DNA from: Ornithodoros turicata
Taxonomy: Eukaryota > Arthropoda > Arachnida > Ixodida > Argasidae
Assembly (NCBI RefSeq): GCF_037126465.1
Contig: NC_088204.1
Location: 72,291,807-72,355,806 of the forward strand
DNA length: 64,000 nt
Direction of reading: 5' to 3'
In this document: one piece after another, positions 30,424 through 42,404 of the stretch
How positions within the stretch are numbered: position 1 is the first letter of the stretch
Layout of the letters: each line of letters starts with the position of its first letter
Translations under genes and position numbers: made by a program
The notes under the pieces: generated by a model
The model's input: the letters and a program-made list of their open reading frames with translations, nothing else
Told to the model about the DNA's origin: nothing
The model's database searches: none

Positions 30424-31490
30424 AGTATGGGGGGAGCGGGGGGGTATGTTTATTATATAAAAAATAGGAGGGAAAAGTTAGCCACCGCTACGGCGGCTAC
30501 AAGCCAACAAAAGGAAAACAAACAAAAAGCAAAACAAACAAACAAAACGGAAAACAGTATAGGTTTGCCCACGAATCAACGTTGCATCAACCTTTCCCTT
30601 CTCTTTTTTTACTTTGTATTAAACATATCCTCCCCAACCTTGAATTAACTTCACTTCATCTGATCTTAGTTGTTCGTGCGCCCTAAAAACCCGAATCATC
30701 ATCATCATCACTGCATCTGCCAGAGGAGGAAGCGTTTAGGGGGATATATTTATTAGAACAAAGAAAAAAAAGGAGGAAGCGTCAGCCAAACGGGATATCA
30801 GCTTGCTATTCCGCAAAAAAAAACAAAACAAAAAACAACAGACAGAAAAGAAGAATAAAGTAAATAAAAAGAAAAGAAAATAATTAGCAAATAAGGGATA
30901 AACTAACAAACGGTGGAAGACGGATGAGAAAAATTAAAGACAAAGATGACTTTAAAAGAAAGATGACGTTAATGCGTTGAGGGCAGGGTTGCGGAGTTGG
31001 GTGCCCCGATGGTAGTTTTGGTTTCAAGGTGCTGGTTTCTGCCCTCTCACCCTTTGCACCGCACCTGCACACGGTCAAGAGTGAAATAACCTCGTCTTCG
31101 TGCTTCTTCCGTGCTTGGTAATGTCAATCTCCTCTAGCGCTGCTGGACTTGCCAGTATGGTTACCGGTCCTTTTCTTTTATTGATGGAATTAACGGAGTG
31201 GAATCGGGTTGCCAAGCCATTCCAGGAATGGGAACTGACCATACTTTTGCATTCTGAGGAATTGAAAGGAATGGAATTATCGCATATCTCCTCAGAATGG
31301 AATTGGAACGGAATTTCTTTACGTCGAGAAAAACTGCACCGGTGAGGTTGCGTTCAGCCTTCGCTTGTTGCACTTCAGCGACAAGATCCTAGTACGCGTT
31401 GTCAATTGCTGAAAGTCCCTGACGAAAGCCTGCCATGACCTCAGGAAAAAAGCGCGCGCTTTCCAGGTACCATTGCTTACTGCATTGCAT
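30424..31490 (-). mobile_element. I-group LINE relics (copy B of 4215-5310)
   Basis: The arrangement is the same as in copy A: truncated 3' ends at about 30430 and 30735, the family's 3' coding end at about 30960-31090, the GGAATGGAAT-rich insert at about 31125-31310, and the RT segment at about 31315-31490. The ORFs 31100-31345 and 31319-31573 are shadows across these junctions and encode no intact protein. Confidence 0.6.
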
Positions 31491-31712
31491 TGCCGAGTTT
31501 TAAATGCGATAGCCTTCTTTAACTCACTTTTGGGCCTAGAAAGTGTAATATCAGTGGAGAGGGGTGCTATCACTTTCGCGATGCGTTATCTCCCCCTCGT
31601 TCGTTTCCGTATTGTGCTCCTCGGCTGATAAGAAACTTTTCGGCGGGCGGGGATTTAGCAGATTTGAAGGTCTTCATGGTAGCGGTTCCTGAAACATGAT
31701 ATTCCCTTATTA

Positions 31713-32501
31713 CCGCATTTTCTGGTGCAATACGCGAGCGCATTATACAGTAAAAAAGTGCTCTGAAGAGGTCCTGCGCGTTATCTAACTGTACGCGTTA
31801 TACACGGAAATATTTTCCTACAGAGTTCCTTTTCTGGTAAATGTACTGAAAGTCGAGTGCAATAGGGGTGGACGGTATGAGTCTTATCAATATTCTTTAG
31901 TTTCACGAGTGTGTTCAAGGCCCTCCACTTACCCGTCTACCCGTATTGCACTCGACTTTCAGTACATTGTGCTGCCTGGGGCTCTTATTACCGCATTTTC
32001 TGGTGCAATACACACGCGCATTATACAGTAAAAAAAGTGCTCTGAAGAGGTCCTGCGCATTATCTAACGGTGCACGTTATACACGGAAATATTTTCCTAC
32101 AGAGTTCCTTTTCTGGTCGGTGACGTGCAAATGCTTGACTCTTCCAATGTGTGCAGGTGAGTTTCTCCCAAATATCTTAGGGTCAGTGGACCAAACCGGA
32201 GAAAGTGCCCTGGACTTCGTAAAAGCTGCTGCTTATATAGGGATCCTATTGAGCGCTCAATAATCCTGAATCAATTTCGGTAGGCTGGAGTGATTGAGAA
32301 GGGACGCGGAACTAAATATTTTGCAAATAAAGCATACGCATATATTATACAGCGGCTCGGTTTATTGTGTGTTGTAATGAGAGTACAGAAGTTTGTAGCA
32401 ACATTGCCGTGCGCGTTATGCACGGAACTTTTTTTCAAATTCGGCCCGTTTTTAGGGGTGCATCTTATACACGAGTGCGCGTTATACACTAGAAAATACG
32501 A
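31713..32501. mobile_element. TA-flanked MITE (copy B) with duplicated left end
   Basis: This is homologous to 5532-6055, but the first ~125 bp occur twice (31713-31837 and about 31989-32115), separated by a 129-bp inverted-repeat element and a short unique stretch. The right end reads TACGA instead of TACGG, so one terminus is mutated. It is non-coding. Confidence 0.65.
31840..31968. mobile_element. 129-bp inverted-repeat mini-element
   Basis: Perfect 25-bp terminal inverted repeats begin AATGTACTGAAAGTCG on the left and are mirrored on the right (31944-31968). It lies inside the duplicated MITE end and is absent from copy A. The small size and clean arms suggest a very short MITE, but the target duplication is unclear. 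Confidence 0.6.
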
Positions 32502-32736
32502 TAAATGCGAAAGTACTTCTGTAACGCACTTTTGGGCCTCTGTAGCGGTAGCGTCAGGGGTGAGAGGTCCTTTCATTCTCGCGCTGGCGCTATCTTCCCG
32601 TCGTTTCTTCGTTTATCGCGCTCCACAGTTGATAAGAAACGTTTCGGCGGCCGGAGATTTAGCAGATTAGAAGGTCCTTACGATAGCTGTTCCACACGAT
32701 AAGCCAAACACCTGATTCCTTTGAAGTGGCTGACAA

Positions 32737-32967
32737 CATGTTGTGGATCTTTGGTTTGACAGCTTATTTTTGTTCTTGAAAAGTAATTGTTCACAACAGA
32801 ACAGACAACAAGGTGTTGTCAAAAAATGGCGCCTTTTTATTAACCACGTACAACAATAATAAGAAGACTCGTAGGAGCAACTTTTATTTAAAACGTTAAA
32901 ACGAGACTTTCGTGTAGAGCCTGCACTTCATCAGGTTGTAGAGTAGTCGGCATGTGGCAAAGCACAC
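32737..32967 (-). mobile_element. Penelope-like 3' fragment (copy B)
   Basis: The copy of 6290-6520 has the CTGATGA (32928-32934) and GAAA (32908-32911) core elements unchanged. Confidence 0.35.
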
Positions 32968-33224
32968 TCCCATTGCTGCAAAAGGAAGGGCCCAAAAACG
33001 CGTGACGCTACATAAATACAAAAGCATACTAAACCTTCAAATACTTCCGTATAACTATTCATTACCAACCCATCCTCGTACTGCCGAACCGAACCTTCAT
33101 ATGCACTGTCCCGAACTCCTCCTAAACTCCCGAAAGTAGCGAGTTTTACTACATCCGAAAGTGTTTACGATAACAGTTCCGGAAACCCCATAAGCCAATC
33201 GCCATATTTGTTTCGAGCGAGTGA

Positions 33225-33626
33225 CATCACATTGCTAAGTTTGGATTTGGTAACTTCCTTTATCATATTGTTTTCATTGACTTATTCCGAGTAAAACGGA
33301 AAGTAAAAGCGGAGATTAAGAGGTCACTAATAAATATTGCTGAATTACTCTCAGTGTTTGATTTGCAAATGTCATCGATAAGCCCTGACAATGTCCCTAC
33401 AAGTGTAAAGTCAGTGAATGAAAACGTGGAGCAAGTGAGTGAGCGAGTGGGAAACGTGCTCGACACGCTCCAACAAATAAGTGCTACGTTAAATGATATG
33501 AAAGGAATTAAAGGGAAACTGAATCCTCTGTTGCAGTGTCCCGAGGAATTGACAAAATTTATGAATGCTGACGTTGAAGCTAGAGAAAAAATCCCACTCG
33601 TGAAAGCGAACTCCCACAGCGGTTAA
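33225..33626 (+). CDS. Hypothetical coiled-coil-like ORF fragment (copy B)
   Basis: Same frame as 6778-7179. One base gained near 33564 and one lost near 33590 relative to copy A restore the frame, giving MNADVEAREK in place of MSLTLKLEKK. An open frame maintained through compensating indels is suggestive, but there is no recognisable domain, start context or splice structure. Confidence 0.25.
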   Translation, partial: HHIAKFGFGNFLYHIVFIDLFRVKRKVKAEIKRSLINIAELLSVFDLQMSSISPDNVPTSVKSVNENVEQVSERVGNVLDTLQQISATLNDMKGIKGKLNPLLQCPEELTKFMNADVEAREKIPLVKANSHSG

Positions 33627-35158
33627 GTTCGTAGAGGAACGTGTGTACACTTCGTATTCCTCCACGGCACCGGAGGAGGAAGCTTTCTTTTTTACTGGAG
33701 GCTTTAAGAAGATATTCCGTCATATGGTCACATGCACACAATATTATTACTTATTGGATGCTTTTGCAGTGGATTGGATTGGATGGCAGGACACGTAAGT
33801 CTGATGTGTGTGTGCTTTGTCGATACTCTGTGAAGTTGCACATACACTTTACTACATCCGATACTCTGTCGCTGAGATCCGCACTGTGCAAGGCTCCGTG
33901 CGATATTCTCATGTGCATCACTGTGCAATGCTCCATTCTCAAGTGGCCCTATACAATCCCCTTCACCTGTAGGTTCATGCACCCAAAGAACTCGGCGAAG
34001 GACATCGTGTGCCGTACAGTTCACCCAAAGACTGAATAAAATGGTGGTTGTAATAACGGCGCGTATTGCAGGCCAACTAGTGCTGAAAACAATGTCGTTC
34101 TTATTGAACCGGCACCATCCCTATTCACTCTAATTGAAGATGGTGTCAGTGATAACGGTTCTGTTTGCATTGGCATAAGACTTCACCCTGAAATGGCGTA
34201 ATAAATATCTTCGAAGAGCTGGCCCCGTCTGACATGTCAATGTTCGTCTATACACATACTTACACATACATACTCCGTTGTTTCTTGTTTCTTCGCAGCA
34301 AGAGTCATCCTGATAGGAGGAAAACGAATATTTATTTCTCAGTTTGCAGCACGGCAATGACGTCATGATGTGCTGGCTCGTTATGTCCGCCTTCACACTC
34401 TTAGAAAAAAGGGTGGAGCTCTTACACCTTCTAGGAGGTAATAGTTGTCACATACGTTGTACCAAAAAGTTGGCGAAGTTCTACCTGCTACGGTCACCCC
34501 TAAAACAGAACTTCACCGCATAGCACGTTGTCCGCCAACCGTTGCCACGAATGATAGGGTTACCGCTTCTGATTCGGTGAGCGAGGGGGCGTACGCCTTT
34601 TTGTAGCAATGTAGCAAGGGAAAAGAGAGCAATACATCGTGTTAACAGGTAGAATAAAGCAAAAAAAAAAAAAAAAACTGGCACACACATAGCCGTCACT
34701 ATGGACGAACGTATATGGTTGTTGAATGTGCTACTTTTAGAATGCGAATAATGTTCGAACCAGAGCTATTAACGCCAATCGTCACACCGGCTGGTATGTG
34801 ACCGGCCGCAGTTCGAACTCCAATGTTACTAACCCCCTTTACCCCCCGTAGCTGTTCACGACTCCCGAAAAGCGTAAGAGCAACAGTGTTTCATTTCTCA
34901 TGAGTGAGTGGGTGAACTGCAAAAAAAAGCAAAAAAAACAAAACAAAACAAAGTGGAGTAAATTAGCACCACCCATGTGGAAGTCGACTACTCCATACCA
35001 CGTGGACAACTCTGAGCGCATGAACGTACATACACTTGGACTGCAAACACTCAGATACGAAGAGTTCTCGTCAAGAAAGCCAGCATGGATACGCAACATT
35101 TCATTTTCTTCGATTTAGGGACGCAGATATCCGTATTCGAGATTTGGACTGACCTATA

Positions 35159-35369
35159 CAGGGTGTTCAAAATTAAGCTTTCACGAGCGCTACGCAAACA
35201 CAGCGATGACAGAAAACCGGATGATAACTTTACGCTACTTGTGTAAGAAACAGGTGCTGCTAATTATCTAGCACATGTTTCTTACTCAAGGAACAGAAAA
35301 ATAGCACCAGTTTTTCTTTTGTTCGCCTATTTATAAAGTGCCAGTGAAAGCTTAATTTTGAACACCCTG
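35159..35369. mobile_element. 211-bp mariner-type MITE (copy B)
   Basis: Termini CAGGGTGTTCAAAATTAAGC on both ends, perfect in this copy and TA-flanked. Same insertion site as 8682-8892, so it predates the duplication but postdates the split from the third unit. Confidence 0.85.
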
Positions 35370-35569
35370 TATATTGGAGGAGATGGGCAGTAAGTTTTTT
35401 TTTTGTAGTCGACTACAGCTGCTACGTCTTGAGAGTGTAGTTGAACTACTATTGTAACTAATCATAGCACCAGTACTTAGAACTACTTTAAACTAGCTGC
35501 ATCGTTTAACTACATTTTAAACTACCTTTACGTTTTGTGCGCGGTGTCCAGAATAAAGTACACCGACGG

Positions 35570-35984
35570 TTTAGACAGACGGATCACATCGTCGGAACAT
35601 GCCTTCTGCCTGAACTCTACACCGTGCAATGAATAACCAATAAATTTTAGTTATAGATACTTCACGTAGGAGAAACGCAGGAAGTCTAAGGAGAGGTCAT
35701 TTGGTTCCCAAGAATAGCGTGCAGCATTTTGAAGCTCTCACACTGCAATGGTAAAAGCTTTCGCCATTCATCGTGCATGTGTTTGTTTGTATCAAGAATT
35801 AATTAATTTAGGTAACTGACAGCGAAGAATGTAAAAAGGAAGGGCAAGGTTTTTGTTGATTGATTTAAAAGCCTTTGCAGTATATGAATAACACGCTTTT
35901 CCAGTCCAGAGGTTAAGCGAACTAAACGAAATTGTGTACCTGCGCACTCTTCAGGCTAACCCTGTTTGGGGAGAAGAAGCAGGA
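35570..35984. other. Spacer present in units B and C, missing from unit A
   Basis: This matches 61455-61860 closely. In unit C a minus-strand frame of 83 codons (61404-61655) is open. Here the same frame meets a TGA after MAKAFTIAV, so it is not a conserved gene. Unit A lacks the block because the foldback and a deletion replaced it. Confidence 0.45.
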
Positions 35985-36215
35985 GGCCACACTAAAGTAT
36001 GGGTTGTGGAACTCACCTTGAGATGCTTGAGGAAGTTGCTGGAGTTCTTCATATTTCCTAATATTGCTTTATGTTGGCAAACTGCACAACACGCCACAGA
36101 AGTTTTTTTTTTTCTTTTCATCAGGGTTTACCGATGCATTTTTGTATCCAAACTTCACAATGCATGTATCCATTCCACCACGGCTCGAACGGCTCCTGCG
36201 TCCAATGCACTGGCG
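35985..36215 (-). pseudogene. BED-type zinc-finger-like exon relic (copy 2)
   Basis: The minus strand reads MDTCIVKFGYKNASVNPDEK, then a poly-A run with a frameshift, then ACCAVCQHKA...NSSNFLKHLK and GTGAGTTCC, a usable splice donor. This copy keeps the C-x2-C pair that the 42.2-kb copy has lost. The frameshift at the A run means it cannot make a continuous product. Confidence 0.4.
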
Positions 36216-36237
36216 GTCCTGTCTCAAAGTGTTGCAT

Positions 36238-36326
36238 CCTAAAGGTGCGTCCTCACTATGCCGATCGCCATAGTGAGGCATAGGCGCACCGAGAAAGCCG
36301 ATCGGCATTGTGAGAACGCACCTTGA
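36238..36326. repeat. Inverted-repeat hairpin, AAGGTGCGT termini
   Basis: AAAGGTGCGTCCTCACTATG at the left is mirrored by GTGAGAACGCACCTT at the right, with GCCGATCG palindromes inside. The same structure occurs at 63249-63336. The T3 and T5 flanks carry a different sequence between the same outer bases. It could be a small MITE or a transposon end. Confidence 0.45.
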
Positions 36327-36329
36327 CAT

Positions 36330-37090
36330 CGGCCGTACATGAAACACCACCTCACCCCACGCGCTTTGCGCTGCGCCAGGCGAAGACTGGCACCCCATGT
36401 ATTGTCTAGAATGCACCTGGACTTTGTGATGATTGTGTTGTGTTCCTTGTCCTTCTATGTTTAATTGCCTGCTCCACTGTAATGTTATCCTTGTTCTCCT
36501 CAGTTGTGTGAACCAAGATAGGTTTGCCTACCAATAAGAAAGGCTGCTTCAAGGGGGGATCTCCCCAGGAATTTGTTTCTACTTTCCCCACAAATGCGAA
36601 GGAGATCAAGGGTTGCTGCTTGTTCTCTCTTACAATTAAGGGCAAGAGAAGAGCGCAATTCTGTTGGAACGACAAACTTGGCCTCCAAATCTATCGCTTT
36701 TCCCGGGCCATTCCCTCGAACCTTTGGTTCGATCCTTTTTCTGAAAACGGCATCGGAGGAGCAAGGGAACATATATTGTCATTGGGCCGAACTTCCATCT
36801 TTCGTAAACAAAAAGTTCATTATTGAAAATTAGTTGGGGGAATGCTTCAGGCGGTAGCTATAGTGCGCCATAATGCGGCGGGCTTAGCGAAGAATGTATC
36901 CCCGAATAGTTATTGCAAACAGAAAGAAAGAGATACGATTGCCATGATTACAAAACACAATTCTGACCACAGTTGGAGTAGACACTATGTATTTAGTGTA
37001 CACACCTACATCAGGTTCTTAACTTCTTGCAGTGATCCTAGACATCATGGCGGTTAATAGACAAGCAAGCTGGCGCTTGCGGGCTGATAC
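36330..37090. repeat. Conserved 3'-flank block, copy 4 (downstream of T4)
   Basis: Near-identical to the T2 flank but lacking the LINE 3' insertion at 13911-14245, so it provides that insertion's empty site. No coding sequence is supported. Confidence 0.55.
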
Positions 37091-37096
37091 GTTGAG

Positions 37097-38545
37097 TCAC
37101 ATACCACTTATGACGACGGTAACGCCAACAGTAATTGAGTTGTCGTGAACAAAACCTCCATTCAGTGCATCTTCCAGTTTGCACAACTCCATGATGCCGT
37201 AGCCATTATTTGTACTTTCAACAGGCCTATTGAAACAATGAGGTACGTTTTTAAACGCTTTTCGTACATCAACACAATACTGAATATTCTTTTTGTCGTC
37301 AGTTGGATGGATCAAGGAGAACGTATAGGGAAATAAGAAGGGCCATTTCAAGAGAGAGTCTTTGGTGCCACGACAAATACACAGAAAAACATCTATGTAC
37401 ATGATTCCATCATATTGTTTGAATTTCACCCTTAACTTTACGGAGTAGCCATACAATGCAAAAACATCAGAGTAGATGTCGGCACACCCCTCCTCATTTA
37501 TTGCTTTCTTCCGAAGCTCGTTGACATCTTGGACGTGAAAAAAGGCAACGTTGGCTCCGTATCCATTTGAATCCCGTAGAGTTTGGAGAATATCTTTCAT
37601 GCTGCTCAGTTTGTCGTCGGTTGACGAGGAATGATCTTGCATACGTTTCGACATCCCTTCAAGTTTTTCGGAGCATTGTTTCTGCCCTTCACCAGATGTC
37701 ACTACCTTCTGAGCTACTTCTTTTTGCAATTTGATCAGAGCAGTCAGCCTGTCCCGATTTGAAGTGACGATATTCTGAACTTCGGCGCCACGTCCAACTT
37801 CGTTGCTAAATTGGTCTTCAATAGAAGATAGCGCTTCCGTAACCGTATGCATAGTAGTGGCCAAGTTTGATACACCTTCTGTGGAAAGCCTATGTTCCTC
37901 TTGAATCGTGCGGAGTACTTGAGCATAATTCACGACGCACTCTTTTGTAGTGTCGATCCCGACAGCATGGCTATTTAGGTGGTCTTCCATAGCACGTAGC
38001 TTATCGGCTATATCTACAAGTGAGGCGGTGATGTCTCTTCCAATCCCGACGATGCTGCTGTCAATGTCAACATCTTCGCTCGGTCCATTTTGTGCCCCGC
38101 ATTCTTCTCCCATGTAATGTCTGATTATATCTTTACGGAGCACCGTGGCACAGCACTTCCGACATGTTAATGAATGAAACCCACAGTCATTCAGGAAGTG
38201 AGGTTTCATTCGTTCCAGCGATCCGACGAAATTACATCCCCGTTTAAAGTTGCAACAGCGCACCTCCAGTTTCTGCAGAGGGGTCGTTGCGATTAGTGAA
38301 GTTTGGACTTCGCTTTCAAGAAAGCCTTGCTTGTCGAGCGGACAGCGTTGGTTGGTTCGAAGAACGCTATGGTAACATACCTCACAAAGGGAGTGCAAAC
38401 ACTGGAGCCTGAAGATCTTCTCGGGAATAACGGCGCACAAGTCACACGATATTGCCGATGGGAGAGCCACAAATTGCAAGGGACGCCATGCTAGGGCTTC
38501 AAAATGTCCCAGAAGGTAACTTTCGGAAGGCATCTCACTGTCCAA
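37097..38545 (-). CDS. TRAF6-like RING/zinc-finger/MATH protein T4 (type 2), 482 aa
   Basis: The protein is the same as T2 except Gly for Val in ITVGVTVVISGM near the C terminus. Other differences noticed are synonymous. All RING ligands (C34 to D71), both TRAF zinc fingers, the coiled coil and MATH domain are intact, so both type-2 copies can encode functional adaptors. T1, T3 and T5 also have Gly at the variable site, so Val in T2 is probably the derived state. No TATA box is found at the type-1 position. The gene sits in a duplicated block that also includes its solo LTR and downstream relics. Confidence 0.85.
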   Translation of the reverse strand: MDSEMPSESYLLGHFEALAWRPLQFVALPSAISCDLCAVIPEKIFRLQCLHSLCEVCYHSVLRTNQRCPLDKQGFLESEVQTSLIATTPLQKLEVRCCNFKRGCNFVGSLERMKPHFLNDCGFHSLTCRKCCATVLRKDIIRHYMGEECGAQNGPSEDVDIDSSIVGIGRDITASLVDIADKLRAMEDHLNSHAVGIDTTKECVVNYAQVLRTIQEEHRLSTEGVSNLATTMHTVTEALSSIEDQFSNEVGRGAEVQNIVTSNRDRLTALIKLQKEVAQKVVTSGEGQKQCSEKLEGMSKRMQDHSSSTDDKLSSMKDILQTLRDSNGYGANVAFFHVQDVNELRKKAINEEGCADIYSDVFALYGYSVKLRVKFKQYDGIMYIDVFLCICRGTKDSLLKWPFLFPYTFSLIHPTDDKKNIQYCVDVRKAFKNVPHCFNRPVESTNNGYGIMELCKLEDALNGGFVHDNSITVGVTVVISGM

Positions 38546-38836
38546 AACGAAGTCTTCTTCGAATCTCCGGCCGGCAAGGAAAGCGCACGTGGCATACAGC
38601 GTATGCGTCTGTTCCGCCCAGTGTCTTTAGAATCTTTAGCACGGGAGTAGTTGAATGCCGGCGCTTGTACTGATAAGAGGTGCATGGCTCTTTTTATCGG
38701 AACAAAGTCAAGTGCGTCACTTTTGGATGATGTCCACGATAAAGCGCCAGACGATGTTCAAAGACGTCTATCTAACGCGTTGAAGTGCTTTGGATGATGG
38801 TACGGGCTCCGACTAACAGTCCTATTGTAATGCTAT

Positions 38837-39823
38837 TGTCACGGGTTCGGGTGACGATACCGAGTAATGTCTGGAACTCCGTGACTAATTATGATTCGGA
38901 CTCAGCGGGTCAAGCGGCTGCAGTCAGTGGCTGAACGATTGCACACGTACACAGAACTACAACCAACAACATATTTACTCATGCTACAATAATGTTGCAA
39001 AAACTGAGATTACACAGAGCCAGTACCACTTCAAACCAAACAGTCACACTTAGCTCAGTTCTGCGATGTCTTGGAGGGGGTCAATCGCTGCCTACTTCCG
39101 ACGGTGGTTCTCGGTGGGTCCCTTGAGTCGTCGCTTCACTCACACGCGTCACAACACTTGCCGAACTCAGTCAGCTTTCACACACATTTCTAACTTGTAT
39201 CATCGTCCACCTGCAGGACATTGCCGCCACTCCTCTAACTTCCCCACCACTCTCTCGCTGGGACTCTTAACTGGCCACCTTGCGACGACTGCCCCACTTT
39301 CCCTCAGTTACCCCTTATATTACCTCGGGAAACGGGGTTCCCAAATGTCACTTCACGGAGCATCCCCCATTTCTGAGAAAAGGTAATCACCCCTCTCTCC
39401 CAAAACACAGCTGGTATTTTTACGTAAAAAAAAGAAACAATAACAACACAACAAAAAAGAAAACTTCTTTCAACGCATCATTGCGAAGACGACCCTCAAG
39501 TTCTGGACCTTAAAACAGAATTCTATTCTACAACACGGCCTCTGGTTAATGTACACGGTCCGAACGACCCGAAAGCAGCAGCACTGGTCGCGCCGCGGGG
39601 TGCCAAGAACAACCCGGAGGGCACAAACACAGTCGCGTCGAAGTGTCGTGTTTCTCAACGTGGACTGTTCCTCCACGAGTCTAACCAAGCATCTGGACGC
39701 CATAAATCTGAGCATCCCGAAGATGTCATGGCCCACCGAACCAGAGTGTGTTCTTCCAAATTGACTCTCCCAAAAACTGTTAAACGACAAAAATCCACAA
39801 AACAATCTTGTCGCCCTGTGACA
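38837..39823. mobile_element. Solo LTR with 5-bp target duplication (copy B)
   Basis: TGTCAC...GTGACA termini with GCTAT at 38832-38836 and 39824-39828. It is two bases longer than copy A (an extra TC near 39395). The shared insertion site shows it was present before the segmental duplication. Confidence 0.8.
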
Positions 39824-39828
39824 GCTAT

Positions 39829-41655
39829 TATTACCAGATAAATTATTTCTTGATTTACAGCCTAGTCCAAAACACGTTAAATAATGCAAACGAACGCTTG
39901 GATTTATTTCCGCTCATATTTTTAAACAGCGAGGTTCTAATTCCGATAAGTACCGAATTAGTAGTTTCTCCGATATGAAAATGCAGCGCGATGTGGCTTT
40001 CAGGTGGCGTACGCGAACGTGTCGCAGATATTAGGTTAGCAGCAGGCGTGTAATGCATTGCGTGTGCCCTTCTCTCCCCCTTTCCTCCTCCCTTCTGTGC
40101 TGAATTTCGGTGTAAATAAACTTTGTAGTTGGGCATAGTGTGCTCCTTCCTCTCAATCTGTGTCCTTTGTGGTGTAGCTAGAGAAGAACTCCAGAACAAC
40201 GAAACATGCATTACCGAGTTTTCTGCTTCTCTACGACTTCAGTGTAACATGCATAAATGCCATGCATCAGTCACAATTTCACAGCCCTTACTGACATAAG
40301 TGCACGTTGTACTGAGAGAATGTGCCGTAGTATTAGCATAGCTGGGCGAACTCACTCATAAGGGCCCTCATGAGTGCCGCTCACTCTCTCCTCACGCCTT
40401 TGAGGTGAGGGTGAGTGAGGGCAAGCCCGCGATGAGGCCATCCGTGAGTGCACTCATGAGGTTTTACCCTCTCCTCTCCTCTCCTGTGAGTGCACCCATG
40501 AGGTTTAGCCCCTCATAAGACCTCCTGTGAGTGCACTGATGAGGTCTCAGGTGCGCCAGGTCTGTGTGGGCAAAGTCACCAGTGAGGCATGAGGGGTGTA
40601 AGGTCGGTATGAGTGCATTTAGAAATGATGTCAAATGAGGCATGTTGGACATGAGCAAGTTATGAAGGCACTCACCCGTGAGACCTTCTCTTTCTTATTT
40701 TTTTTTTCATCAGCATTAAACATATCCCCCCTCCCCCTTCAGGAACGCGAAGCCTATTGACGACGCTCAAGGCATGAGGCTTAAAACGGTACGACGTATG
40801 TTCTGAGGGCACTCACCAACCTCATGCCTCTCATGCATGAGCCATGACAGCATCCCTCATCATGATGTTGTGCCGCAGATCATAGGCCTACTTCTGATGG
40901 CCCTCATGGATGAGATGAGCATGAGTTTTAAACCGTGTGAAGGCTGTTATACGACTGAGTGCAGTGAACCGCAGTATAGTTCCTTTTTACTTTTTTTTGC
41001 GTGGGTGGGGTGGACGAGTATCTATTTTTTGATAAAGAAGAAAACGAGGAGGAAAGGTCGGCAGGGAAAAGAGTTCGAGGTAGCTCGATCGTTACACGTA
41101 ACTCGTTACTGTAAGTAAGTTCATTTTTTTAGTAACGTGTAACTTAACTCGGTACTTTTGCGCTGTGGTAACTTTCAGAGGAACTCGTTTCTTTTTCAGG
41201 CAACTTTGTCAAAGTAACATAAGTTAAGTTCCAAGTTACTTTCAGTTGGCTTTTCACTCACGTTCGCATATTTTCTTGCTTTCTCTCCGGTTCCTTCGTG
41301 GCATTTTTTGCAATAAAATGTGATATTCAATCAATGACAGTATTTTATTCAGGAAGTAAGGAACCGCTACCATTGAAATGAAGCTGAGCCATTGTGCGCC
41401 CACAGAAATGATCTAAGCGTGTTGCACTCCTCCGCAGGCAACTCAAGGCCTAACTCAACTGCTCGCGCGCTCTGCACCTGCGTAATCCTATTTTGTGTCC
41501 GAAGTGACTTGGAAGTAACCCGTTCTTTTTTCTAAGTAACTCAGTGACTGCGAGTTACATTTCGGGCTGAAGAACTTCGTTATTAACTTAGTTACATTTT
41601 CCACACGGTAACTTAGCTCGTAATCAGTTCTTTTTGACGGGTAACTTCTCAATCT
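39829..41655. repeat. Duplicated spacer: upstream remnant, CTCATGAGTG element, GTAACT element
   Basis: This is a near-perfect copy of 17679-19505 (offset 22,150). It contains the CTCATGAGTG-type repeat at about 40340-41020 and the GTAACT-type relic at about 41080-41655. I see no gene. Confidence 0.6.
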
Positions 41656-41657
41656 AT

Positions 41658-42125
41658 GCTGGGAGGCCGCTACCCCAGGGAAGAAGAGTCCTTGCTTCCC
41701 AGACTTCGATTGAATGTGGCGTGGACTCCACTGCTCCTCTTTAAGATGGGTCACCTTTCGTCACCCAACTGCCCCACCAGTCATGTTGAAGGAGACATCC
41801 CGCACTTGCTGCTCCACTGCACCCGTTACCGCCAACATCGTCTTCTCCTACGAACGCGCATCGCTCACGTGATGGTTTCTCACTTATCCCTAGCTACACT
41901 GCTAGGCCCCACACAATATGGTCAGGTGACAAAGGCACCTCTTCAGTTTCAGCGGATCTGTGGCCTTCTGGGTGAACGGTGACCAGTTTCGTGTTTGTTT
42001 TCCTTTTGTTTGTTTGTCTGTCTTTCTTTTTTTTTCAGCCTTTCTTTGCTGGGAATAGCAAACTGCCGTAGCGGTGGCTAACCTTTCCCTCCTATTTTTT
42101 AAAATATAATAAACATTTTCCACCC
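41658..42125 (+). pseudogene. I-group LINE 3' end with zinc-finger remnant (copy B)
   Basis: Copy of 19508-19978 with a few substitutions. CPTC has become CPTS, so the second Cys of the terminal motif is lost here. Confidence 0.7.
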
Positions 42126-42136
42126 ATGTGTGGGCG

Positions 42137-42370
42137 AAGAAGAAGGAGGCCACACTAAAGTATGCGTTGTGGAACTTACCTTGAGATGCTTGAGGAAGTT
42201 GCTCGAATTCTTCACACTTCCTGATAATGCTTTATTTGGGAAAACTGCACAACACCCCGCAAAGTTATTATTATTTTTTTGTCCAGGCTTTACCGATGCA
42301 TTTTTGTACCCAAACTTCACAATGAATGTCTCCATTCCACCACCGCTCGAATGGCTCCTACGTCCAATGC
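42137..42370 (-). pseudogene. BED-type zinc-finger-like exon relic (copy 3)
   Basis: Here the frame is open from METFIVKFGYKNASVKPGQK through NNNNFAGCCAVF to NSSNFLKHLK and a GTAAGTTCC donor. The second zinc-ligand Cys is Phe. It is the most continuous copy of this exon, but no downstream exon is identifiable. Confidence 0.4.
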
Positions 42371-42404
42371 ACCGGCGGTTCTGTCGCAAAGTGTCGTATC
42401 CTAA

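Larger units (their letters stand above)
30330..35570. repeat. Segmental duplication of the 4.1-9.1 kb spacer (copy B)
   Basis: From AATTCACGCACTCACCAAAACT onward the sequence tracks 4125-9090 with an offset that grows from about 26,187 to 26,477. The shift reflects small indels, an extra MITE-end duplication and the insert at 31840-31968. The copies share the same LINE relics, MITEs, Penelope-like fragment and coiled-coil ORF. A truncated third copy begins at 60890. Confidence 0.85.
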
